Assembly: GCA_021442965.1 (NCBI GenBank)
Contig: JABUUX010000306.1
Span: forward strand, 1 to 7,808
Direction of reading: 5' to 3'
DNA: 7,808 bases
Origin: Treponema sp.
GTDB taxonomy: Bacteria; Spirochaetota; Spirochaetia; Treponematales; Treponemataceae
In this document: positions 1 to 5,736 of the stretch, in pieces
Numbering within the stretch: position 1 is the stretch's first letter
Layout: every line of letters starts with the position of its first letter
The notes under the pieces: model-generated
What the model was told of the DNA's origin: nothing
The model's input: the letters and a program-made list of their open reading frames with translations, nothing else
The model's database searches: none
Position numbers and translations under genes: made by a program

Positions 1-222
1 TTCTTCAATGTAATATTTACTCAAGCGTATTATCATTTCGCGGTCGGCTTCAGGATTCTGACTCATAAAATAAAGGTAGAGTTCTTCGGCTGTCATAACC
101 GGAGAATCTGAAAGGTTTCTGGAAATGGATTTAGGTTCAGTTTTAGGAAGACTCTGGGTTGTCTTACAGCCAGAAAAAATAAGTGTTAAAAGTGTAAAAA
201 TTGATAATATCTTGTGTTTCAT
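1..222 (-). CDS. Exported lipoprotein, N-terminal fragment (possible glucosaminidase-domain lipoprotein)
   Basis: Read on the minus strand, an open frame starts at the ATG at 222 and continues for 74 codons without a stop to the left edge, so the gene is cut by the window. The protein begins MKHKILSIFTLLTLIFSGCK: a basic start, a hydrophobic core and a lipobox-like FSGC with the lipidated cysteine at residue 19. Phenylalanine at -3 departs from the E. coli consensus but fits the relaxed spirochaete lipobox. Residues 20-42 form a Lys/Ser/Pro-rich tether, followed by an acidic helical stretch (MTAEELYLYFMSQNP...). From memory that stretch resembles the segment before the glucosaminidase (FlgJ/LytB-like peptidoglycan hydrolase) domain in treponemal lipoproteins; this is inference because the catalytic domain is outside the window. 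No good SD lies upstream of the ATG. The gene is divergent from radC with about 40 bases between starts. Being a lipoprotein is well supported; the enzymatic role is tentative. Confidence 0.72.
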   Translation of the reverse strand, partial: MKHKILSIFTLLTLIFSGCKTTQSLPKTEPKSISRNLSDSPVMTAEELYLYFMSQNPEADREMIIRLSKYYIEE

Positions 223-262
223 GATTAAATTTTCGGATTTTTTTAAATTTTCTTTCCTAAAA

Positions 263-952
263 ATGAAAAAAAAAGATGTTAGTAAAGTGATGACTAAAGA
301 AGAAAAACCAGATATTAGAGAGCTGACTCTTAAAAACGGACTTGATTTTCCTACAGACACAGAACTTTTGATGATGATTCTAGGGAATGGTATAAAAGGC
401 TGCCCTATTAGGGAACTGGCGGATCGTGTTAATGACAGGATTGACGAAAGTACAAAAGAAACACTGATTAAAAATCTAAGTTCTATAAAGGGGATGGGTG
501 AAAGCAGAGCTCTTGCGGTAGCGGCGGCTGTAGAACTGGGGCGAAGGAAAACTTCGTTTCAAGGGATTTGTATTCGGTCTGCGGTGGAACTTTTACCTTA
601 CGTGCAGAATTATGCAATGAAAAAACAGGAACATTTTTTGTGTGTCACGCTGAATGGAGGGCATGAAATAATACAGGTGACATGTATTTCGGTTGGTACA
701 CTCAATGCAACAATTATACACCCGCGTGAAGTTTTTTCTGTTGCAATAAAAGAGAATGCGGCCGCTATTATCCTGTGTCATAATCATCCTTCGGGAAATG
801 TAGAACCATCTGATGCTGATATTCGGACTACAAAAAAATTGATTGATGCCTCAAAGATTATCGGGATTCCTATTTTGGATCACATAATAATTGACTGCAA
901 TGATCACTTCAGCTTTATGGAGAATGGTTTATTGTTCAGTGAAGGACAATAA
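263..952 (+). CDS. radC: RadC family protein (UPF0758, JAMM/MPN+ domain)
   Basis: The protein is 229 residues from the ATG at 263, the usual family length. Residues 18-60 are the RadC N-terminal region (RELTLKNG...TDTELLMMILGNG). A helix-hairpin-helix-like segment lies at about 72-92 (LSSIKGMGESRALAVAAAVE). The C-terminal JAMM domain has the HNHPSGN signature: His173, His175, Ser183 and Asp186 fit HxH-x7-S-x2-D, and Glu123 is the likely upstream acid, so the metal site looks intact. The family was named for a radiation phenotype in E. coli later attributed to recG, and its true role is unsettled; a metal-dependent hydrolase or nuclease linked to DNA metabolism is the usual guess. The frame is open back to an ATG at 125, but that start would add 46 unrelated residues and lie antisense inside the lipoprotein gene, so I reject it. 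An ATG at 290 (220 residues) is a fair alternative; neither start has a clear SD. The stop is 15 bases before the next gene. Confidence 0.93.
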   Translation: MKKKDVSKVMTKEEKPDIRELTLKNGLDFPTDTELLMMILGNGIKGCPIRELADRVNDRIDESTKETLIKNLSSIKGMGESRALAVAAAVELGRRKTSFQGICIRSAVELLPYVQNYAMKKQEHFLCVTLNGGHEIIQVTCISVGTLNATIIHPREVFSVAIKENAAAIILCHNHPSGNVEPSDADIRTTKKLIDASKIIGIPILDHIIIDCNDHFSFMENGLLFSEGQ

Positions 953-960
953 AGTATAAT
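932..960 (+). promoter_or_regulatory. Putative promoter of the PEGA-htrA-phosphatase unit
   Basis: A perfect -10 hexamer TATAAT lies at 955-960. A weak -35 candidate, TTGTTC (3 of 6 consensus bases), lies at 932-937, giving 17-base spacing. The -35 and spacer overlap the 3' end of radC. Only 7 bases separate the -10 from the ATG at 968, so transcription would start at or just before the start codon and yield a leaderless or nearly leaderless mRNA. There is no SD at a usable distance; the nearest AAGGA (942-946) is 21 bases from the ATG and upstream of the -10. The elements are seen in the sequence; activity is inferred. Confidence 0.5.
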
Positions 961-967
961 TTTATGT

Positions 968-2686
968 ATGAGAAATTTAAGAAGATTCTTGTGTCTGTTT
1001 ATTTCCGGAATTATTTGTTCCTCTTTTATTTTTGCAGATCCTTTTATTATTGTTGATGACGATAACAAAGGTCGTAAAGGTAAAAAAGATACAAACAGTT
1101 ATTACGGAACAGATTATTATTCAGAGGAAGAACTGGATAATGAAAGAGATACATGCATTATTATCAAAACAAATGTAAGTAATGCAGAGGTCTATATTAA
1201 CGGAAATTATCAGGGATATACAAAACTGACTCTTAAAAATCTTCGTCCCGGCCGTTATAAACTTAAGCTTTGTAAGGAATATTATTGTGATATCAGTACC
1301 TGGATAGAAGTACGAGCAGGGGTTGCTATAACTTATGAATTTAGTTTGACCCCGATAGAAGGAACTATTCGATTAAAAAATATCCCGTCCGATGCTTATG
1401 TTTATATTGATGATAGCGAAGTCAGTAATTATTCAAAATTTAATATGATAATGGGGGAACATACACTTAAAATCAGACGTTTTAATTATGAAGACATAGA
1501 TGAAGATTTTTATCTTCCGGGGTATGGCACTGTAGAAATAGATCCTGAGTTTATTCCGTGCAGTTTTAGTGCATGGGGGTTTACTATTGATAAATATACC
1601 ATCAACCCAGATTATTACGGTGCTGTAGGAAGAACGGGAATTAGTTTTTCTGTCTCTGCTACAGGAAGTGCGGAACTTTATATTTCCCCGCAAGGTCATG
1701 ATGAAAATGTAATCTATTATAAATTTCCTACATTTACTTATTGGAATCAGAGTTATGAGTGGGATGGAAAAGACCATGAAGGAAATGATCTCCCTGACGG
1801 AGATTACGATGTAATAATTTATTTAACTGATACAGAAGATAATACGTATTTTTTTGAAGATACAATTACAATCAATCACAGACTGGTTTTTCCGCTTTTA
1901 AGTGCCACGCTTTCAGGACTTGGAGCAGGTCATCTTCCTGCAATTGATCCAAACGGAATGCGACAGTATATGGTTTCGCTTCAGGGAGGTCCTTCATTTT
2001 TAAATATAACGTCCAAGGGTAACAGTGAATTTGACAGGGTTGATTGTGCACTTTCGTTTCATGGAGTACCTTTTGAAAATTTTGAATTTGGAGTGAATTT
2101 TCTTTACTTTCAAAAAAAGGATGACCGCCATGGTAGTTTTCTAAGCACAGATGCAAAAGTTTTTGATTCTATAAAAATCAAAGATAAAACTTATTTTTCG
2201 TATGGAGCAACATTTCATTGGGGCGGATTATTAGGTTTTTCTGAAAAATTTTCTTCCCTGGACACTGCTAAAATTTTCCCTGGTGTAGATAACGGCTGCG
2301 GGCTTGGGCTGGGGGGTATGGCAGGATTTTCATCTGACTGGTACAGCCTGACCGCATCAGGTCAGTACAGGGCTTTCTGTTATACTGGTTCCTTAAAAGA
2401 AAATGCAAATCTTTTGGAAGCAGGACTTGTAATATCAATGAAGCCGGTGAATGTTTTTAGTATTAATTTATACGGTTCATATAATTTTAGTTTTGGTAAT
2501 AAATCAGCATTTCTTATTTCTTCATCAGGCTCTTATGCTTTATCTGTGGTGAGCTACGGAGGGGAAATGAATCTTCTTACAGGAAGAGGAATGGTAATGC
2601 TTACTGTGGGGTTTGGAGCTGATACATGTTTAGATTTTTCAAAAACAAACAGTAAAGCAAAAGTTGGTATTTCACTTATTTTCTGA
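968..2686 (+). CDS. PEGA-domain envelope protein with Ig-like and C-terminal barrel-like regions
   Basis: This 572-residue exported protein begins MRNLRRFLCLFISGIICSSF and has a likely Sec signal peptide cleaved near Ala23. An acidic/lysine-rich linker (about 25-62) follows. Next come two tandem PEGA-type beta modules at about 63-128 (core AEVYINGNYQGYTKLTLKNL) and 131-197 (AYVYIDDSEV...GEHTLKIRRF), the second more diverged. Residues about 200-303 resemble a FlgD-type Ig-like fold, with the characteristic YEWDGKDHEGNDLPDGDYDV. Residues about 305-572 are Gly/Ser/aromatic-rich alternating strands ending in Ile-Phe, as expected of an outer-membrane beta barrel. PEGA modules are small surface or envelope domains that may bind polysaccharide or protein; no enzymatic residues are evident. 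The exact role is unknown; a surface or periplasm-spanning structural protein is my inference. It heads a unit with htrA (19-base gap) and a phosphatase. An ATG at 964 is in another frame and opens no matching protein. Confidence 0.82.
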   Translation: MRNLRRFLCLFISGIICSSFIFADPFIIVDDDNKGRKGKKDTNSYYGTDYYSEEELDNERDTCIIIKTNVSNAEVYINGNYQGYTKLTLKNLRPGRYKLKLCKEYYCDISTWIEVRAGVAITYEFSLTPIEGTIRLKNIPSDAYVYIDDSEVSNYSKFNMIMGEHTLKIRRFNYEDIDEDFYLPGYGTVEIDPEFIPCSFSAWGFTIDKYTINPDYYGAVGRTGISFSVSATGSAELYISPQGHDENVIYYKFPTFTYWNQSYEWDGKDHEGNDLPDGDYDVIIYLTDTEDNTYFFEDTITINHRLVFPLLSATLSGLGAGHLPAIDPNGMRQYMVSLQGGPSFLNITSKGNSEFDRVDCALSFHGVPFENFEFGVNFLYFQKKDDRHGSFLSTDAKVFDSIKIKDKTYFSYGATFHWGGLLGFSEKFSSLDTAKIFPGVDNGCGLGLGGMAGFSSDWYSLTASGQYRAFCYTGSLKENANLLEAGLVISMKPVNVFSINLYGSYNFSFGNKSAFLISSSGSYALSVVSYGGEMNLLTGRGMVMLTVGFGADTCLDFSKTNSKAKVGISLIF

Positions 2687-2691
2687 TTAAA

Positions 2692-2699
2692 AGAAAGGA
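2692..2699 (+). promoter_or_regulatory. Ribosome binding site of the htrA-like gene
   Basis: AGAAAGGA lies 6 bases before the ATG at 2706, inside the 19-base gap after the PEGA gene. It fixes the start of the protease and contrasts with the missing SD at the head of the unit. Confidence 0.75.
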
Positions 2700-2705
2700 T
2701 AAAAT

Positions 2706-3971
2706 ATGAGATTATATTCAATAGGACAGGTTGTAAGAACCGCACTAATTTCAATTCTTGTTACAGCAGCACTTTGTGCAATGTGTTTTATTTTTATTAG
2801 TCCAAGTTTAACAAAAAAATCGGATACGAATTCTAATGAAAAATTGACCGATTCAGAAGATGCGTATACTTTAAATACGTCAGAAGCTGACTCTCTGGAC
2901 ACAGTTGAACCTCCAGTATTTGAAGATAATTTGAATTCATATACGGTTAGTGATTCTGTTAAGTATACTCAGGATGAACTTCAGAATATTTCGGTTTACG
3001 AAAAATGCAGTGATGCAGTAGTAAACATTAATACACAGGTTGTGGCTTATGACTGGTTTTTGGAACCTTACGTTCAGAACGGAGGATCAGGGTCAGGTTC
3101 TATAATCGATAAAAGAGGATATATCCTGACCAATGTTCATGTAATTCAGAATGCAACTAAGATTTACGTTTCCCTTTCTGACGGAACTCAGTATGAAGCC
3201 GAAGTTGTTGGGCAGGATGCAGACAGCGATTTAGCAGTAATTAAATTTGATCCTCCAGAAGGTGTAACGTTAGATACAATCCAGTTTGGAGATTCTCAGA
3301 GTCTTAAAGTGGGACAGAAAGTAATTGCTATTGGAAATCCTTATGGTCTTGCCAGAACGATGACAACAGGAATTATTTCCAGTCTTGGACGTCCTTTAAA
3401 AGATTCCGCTACGGGACGTATTATTAATAATATGATTCAAACTGATGCCGCTATTAATCCAGGGAATTCTGGCGGCCCTCTTTTAGATACAAATGGTCGC
3501 ATGATAGGCATTAATACAATGATTGTTTCAAATTCAAACAGTTCTGCCGGAGTTGGTTTTGCTGTCCCTGCAGAAACTGCAGTAAGGGTTGTGAACGATT
3601 TATTAAAGTACGGAAAGGTAAGGCGTGGAACAATGGATATATCTGTTGTTCAGATGAGTGCGCGTATTGCTCAGTATGCGGGTATTGATGTTACAACCGG
3701 AATGCTTGTTTCTAATGTAGGAAAAGGTTCGCTTGCCGAAAAAGGCGGTTTAAGGGGAGGCTCTGAAGCTGTGTACTATGGCAACCGTCGTAATGTTATT
3801 TATTTGGGTGGGGATGTAATTACAAAAATTGATAATACCGCAGTTACTTCATTGGCAGATTATTATCTGGCACTTGAGGCAAAAAGACCCGGAGACACAG
3901 TTTTGGTTACAGTTCGACGTGACAGAAAAAATGTTCAGCTTAAGATAAAACTTGAAGGTGAAAACGAATGA
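2706..3971 (+). CDS. HtrA/DegP-family serine protease, membrane-anchored with a single PDZ domain
   Basis: The protein has 421 residues. Residues about 11-31 are one hydrophobic segment without an evident cleavage site, probably a signal anchor that holds the protease in the periplasm at the inner membrane. An acidic Ser/Asp/Glu linker spans about 36-90. The trypsin-like domain (about 95-300) has the complete triad: His145 (TNVHVIQNA), Asp175 (DSDLAVIKF) and Ser255 (NPGNSGGPLL). One PDZ domain follows at about 308-416. It carries an insertion of about 18 residues (GGSEAVYYGN...YLGG, 351-369) between its AEKGGLR and GDVITKID segments, an arrangement known in some HtrA branches such as plant Deg1. 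The family degrades or refolds damaged envelope proteins. One PDZ plus an anchor suggests DegS-like topology, but regulated cleavage of an anti-sigma factor cannot be inferred without a partner. It lies between the PEGA gene and the phosphatase gene, overlapping the latter by 4 bases. HtrA family membership is near certain; the subtype is less so. Confidence 0.93.
   Translation: MRLYSIGQVVRTALISILVTAALCAMCFIFISPSLTKKSDTNSNEKLTDSEDAYTLNTSEADSLDTVEPPVFEDNLNSYTVSDSVKYTQDELQNISVYEKCSDAVVNINTQVVAYDWFLEPYVQNGGSGSGSIIDKRGYILTNVHVIQNATKIYVSLSDGTQYEAEVVGQDADSDLAVIKFDPPEGVTLDTIQFGDSQSLKVGQKVIAIGNPYGLARTMTTGIISSLGRPLKDSATGRIINNMIQTDAAINPGNSGGPLLDTNGRMIGINTMIVSNSNSSAGVGFAVPAETAVRVVNDLLKYGKVRRGTMDISVVQMSARIAQYAGIDVTTGMLVSNVGKGSLAEKGGLRGGSEAVYYGNRRNVIYLGGDVITKIDNTAVTSLADYYLALEAKRPGDTVLVTVRRDRKNVQLKIKLEGENE
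3955..3960 (+). promoter_or_regulatory. Ribosome binding site of the phosphatase gene, inside the protease gene
   Basis: AAGGTG lies 7 bases before the ATG at 3968 and within the last codons of the protease gene. With the ATGA stop-start overlap it suggests that the two proteins are translationally coupled. Confidence 0.6.
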
Positions 3972-4456
3972 AAATTATGTTCGTGTGTCACGGAAATATT
4001 TGCCGGTCAACAATGGCAGAATTTGTAATGAAGCATATTGTAAAAGAACAGGGACGTGATTCTGATTTTATAATAGATTCTACAGCAACAAGTCTTGAAG
4101 AAATAGGAAATGACACACATCCTGGTACAAAACAAAAATTACGCGAAGAGGGAATTCCTTTTTCACGGCGTGCTGCAAGACGCATAACTCGTTCTGACTG
4201 TGAAAACAATGATTTGATCATTGCTATGGATTATGAAAATCTTTGGGGACTTAATCGCCTGTTTGGGAATGATTACAAAGAAAAAATCCACTTACTTTTA
4301 GAATATGCACCAGAATACACTGGCGGACATATACCATACAATGGTGGAAGTATAAAGGAAATTGCAGACCCCTGGTATACAGGAAACTTTGACGAAACCT
4401 TCAGTGATATTTGGGCAGGTTGCACGGGTCTTTTTTACAAACTTACCTCTGACTGA
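3968..4456 (+). CDS. Low-molecular-weight protein tyrosine phosphatase
   Basis: The protein has 162 residues, typical of this family (about 140-170), and is cytoplasmic with no signal peptide. The phosphate-binding loop is at the N-terminus: VCHGNICRS, matching C-x5-R-S with nucleophile Cys7 and Arg13. The general acid is Asp134 in the DPWYTG motif (family form DP[WY]). Together these predict an active enzyme that hydrolyses phosphotyrosine or phospho-arginine type substrates. The second cysteine in the loop, Cys12, matches the redox-sensitive CxxxxC arrangement of eukaryotic-like members. In other bacteria such enzymes oppose tyrosine kinases of capsule synthesis (Wzb/Wzc) or arginine kinase McsB (YwlE). 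Neither partner is in the window, so the target is unknown. The start codon overlaps the protease stop codon as ATGA, which places it in the same transcript. Thirty-five bases separate its end from the next gene. Confidence 0.92.
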   Translation: MKIMFVCHGNICRSTMAEFVMKHIVKEQGRDSDFIIDSTATSLEEIGNDTHPGTKQKLREEGIPFSRRAARRITRSDCENNDLIIAMDYENLWGLNRLFGNDYKEKIHLLLEYAPEYTGGHIPYNGGSIKEIADPWYTGNFDETFSDIWAGCTGLFYKLTSD

Positions 4457-4457
4457 T

Positions 4458-4485
4458 TTGTATTTTTTGCAAAATGTGAGATAAT
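4458..4485 (+). promoter_or_regulatory. Putative promoter of the small membrane-protein gene
   Basis: A GATAAT -10 element (4480-4485, 5 of 6 consensus bases) is paired with a weak TTGTAT -35 candidate at 4458-4463, 16 bases apart. The -10 ends 6 bases before the ATG at 4492, so the transcript would begin at the start codon, as seen for the unit at 968. There is no convincing SD in the 35-base gap. Read-through from the upstream phosphatase gene is also possible because no terminator is visible between them. Confidence 0.4.
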
Positions 4486-4491
4486 GGTTTT

Positions 4492-4974
4492 ATGACAAAA
4501 AGCAAAACATATATTGTACTCTGGATTTTTTCTGTTGTTGTTTCCCTTATGGTTTTTTCATTCCCAAGTCAGGAAATATTTATTTACCCTGTGGCTATTT
4601 CTTTAATTTATAAGTTTTTGCTTGGCATTCCGGGCACACTGCTTTATTTCAAAGACAAGCCGGGTTTTACAGAAGCAAAGAAAAATATAAAAAAACTTCT
4701 TATTCCTTTTTATATTCTGGCAGTTTTAGTTCTTCAGATTGTATTGATTACTGTCCTTATGGTGATTACTTCTTCAAATAAAGAAATTGCTTTGGGAACT
4801 CCTTATGCAATAGGGTTTCTTATAGGAATAGTGCTTCTTCTGATTTCGACTTATCTATGGGAAATAGAATTTTTTCGTGTAGTAGAAAATAAAGTAGTTA
4901 GAATTATTTTTTCTATTCTTACACCAATTTTCCTTTTTGGACCTGAAATAACTATGGCTTTCTTAGTTGCATAA
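4492..4974 (+). CDS. Small multi-pass membrane protein of unknown function
   Basis: I do not recognise this 160-residue protein. It is strongly hydrophobic, with about five predicted membrane segments at roughly residues 8-24, 30-52, 70-93, 105-123 and 135-158. A basic loop (FKDKPGFTEAKKNIKKLL, about 53-70) is probably cytoplasmic by the positive-inside rule. The segments contain no evident catalytic residues; isolated charged residues fall in the short WEIEFFRVVENK stretch (123-134). No signal-peptide cleavage site is evident. The ATG at 4492 is preceded by a -10-like sequence rather than an SD. Its stop codon lies inside the left arm of the terminator hairpin, so the unit ends here. Codon use and composition match its neighbours, which argues for a real, resident gene. 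A lineage-specific inner-membrane protein is the most that can be said. Confidence 0.7.
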   Translation: MTKSKTYIVLWIFSVVVSLMVFSFPSQEIFIYPVAISLIYKFLLGIPGTLLYFKDKPGFTEAKKNIKKLLIPFYILAVLVLQIVLITVLMVITSSNKEIALGTPYAIGFLIGIVLLLISTYLWEIEFFRVVENKVVRIIFSILTPIFLFGPEITMAFLVA

Positions 4975-5013
4975 AAAAAATGGCTGTCCCCTAAAAAGAC
5001 AGCCATTTTTTTT
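4973..5013. terminator. Bidirectional intrinsic terminator between convergent units
   Basis: A perfect 16-base-pair inverted repeat, AAAAAAAATGGCTGTC (4973-4988) against its complement (4998-5013), surrounds a 9-base loop. The core TGGCTGTC/GACAGCCA is flanked by eight A and eight T, so either strand gives a stem followed by a U tract. It serves the membrane-protein gene on the plus strand (its TAA stop at 4972-4974 runs into the stem) and livF on the minus strand (stop at 5017-5019, 3 bases away). Confidence 0.93.
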
Positions 5014-5016
5014 GGG

Positions 5017-5721
5017 TCAGCCACCAAGGTAAGCGGCTTTTACTGCAGGATCAGTAAGAAGGTCTTGCGCATTACCGCTTTTGGTAACTTCTCCTGTTTC
5101 AAGTACATAAGCACGGTTTGCAATTGAAAGTGCTTTCATGGCATTTTGCTCAACTAAAAGGATCGTTGTTCCGTCTTTATTAATCTGCTGAATAATATGA
5201 AAAATTTCATAAACCAGAATAGGGGCAAGCCCCATAGAAGGTTCATCCAAAAGGAGTAAATCAGGCTGTGCCATAAGTGCACGTCCCATTGCCAGCATCT
5301 GAAGCTCTCCTCCAGAAAGAGTTCCTGCATTTTGTTTTATGCGTTCTTTCATACGAGGGAAATATTCATAAACGCGTTCCATATCTCTTTTAATGTTTGC
5401 TTTATCTTTTCTAAGGAAAGCCCCAAGTTCCAGATTTTCTTTTACAGAAAGATTCAGAAAGATGCGGCGTCCTTCAGGAACTTGAACAAGATGCCTTGTA
5501 ACAATTTTATCAGGTGCCATTTTTGTAATATCTTCGCCCATAAATGAAATGGTTCCGCTCTGTTTTTTAATGATGTTAGAGATGGCGTGGAGTGTTGTTG
5601 TTTTTCCAGCACCGTTAGAACCTATGAGCGTAATAATTTCACCTTTGTTTACATTGAAGGAAATACCTTTTAACGCATTGATGGCGCCATAATTAACTAC
5701 TAAATTTTCAACGTTTAACAT
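5017..5721 (-). CDS. livF: Branched-chain amino-acid ABC transporter, ATP-binding subunit LivF
   Basis: From the ATG at 5721 the protein has 234 residues, the normal LivF length, and begins MLNVENLVVNYGAINALKGI as the family does. It has Walker A GSNGAGKTT (34-42), a Q-loop in VQVPEGRR (about 80-85), the signature LSGGE (135-139) and Walker B LLLLDEPS (155-162) with catalytic Glu160. The switch position reads VEQN, with Gln in place of His, as is usual for LivF. It is a cytoplasmic ATPase that pairs with LivG to power import through LivH/LivM. The frame also permits a TTG start at 5745 that would overlap livG and add 8 residues; I prefer the ATG because AAGGA (5732-5736) precedes it and the N-terminus then matches the family. 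Last gene of the operon, directly followed by the terminator hairpin. The transported substrate could also be urea or short amides, since close paralogues share this architecture. Confidence 0.93.
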   Translation of the reverse strand: MLNVENLVVNYGAINALKGISFNVNKGEIITLIGSNGAGKTTTLHAISNIIKKQSGTISFMGEDITKMAPDKIVTRHLVQVPEGRRIFLNLSVKENLELGAFLRKDKANIKRDMERVYEYFPRMKERIKQNAGTLSGGELQMLAMGRALMAQPDLLLLDEPSMGLAPILVYEIFHIIQQINKDGTTILLVEQNAMKALSIANRAYVLETGEVTKSGNAQDLLTDPAVKAAYLGG

Positions 5722-5731
5722 AAACTTCCCG

Positions 5732-5736
5732 TCCTT
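5732..5736 (-). promoter_or_regulatory. Ribosome binding site deciding the livF start
   Basis: On the minus strand AAGGA lies 10 bases before the ATG at 5721 and overlaps the livG stop codon. The upstream TTG at 5745 has no comparable site, which supports the ATG as the livF start. Confidence 0.6.

Noticed and set aside
203..208. GATAAT as a -10 element for radC
   Set aside because: No plausible -35 lies about 17 bases upstream and the site is inside the lipoprotein coding region; such hexamers are common in AT-rich DNA.
125..262. N-terminal extension of radC from the ATG at 125
   Set aside because: The 46 added residues do not look like RadC and lie antisense to a good lipoprotein signal sequence; the family length is reached from 263 or 290.
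593..787. Minus-strand open frame within radC
   Set aside because: It is antisense to the conserved JAMM domain and shows no recognisable protein features.
263..952. RadC as a sign of a phage, integron or defence island
   Set aside because: RadC genes occur on mobile elements, but no integrase, transposase, att-like repeat or composition shift is visible and the neighbours look like core genes.
1433..2156. Two minus-strand open frames within the PEGA gene
   Set aside because: Both are shadows of a strongly supported coding region and lack SD or domain support.
4460..4480. Possible weak hairpin (ATTTTTTGCAAAAT) after the phosphatase gene
   Set aside because: The pairing is short and A/T-only with no proper loop and no U tract after it, so it is unlikely to terminate transcription.
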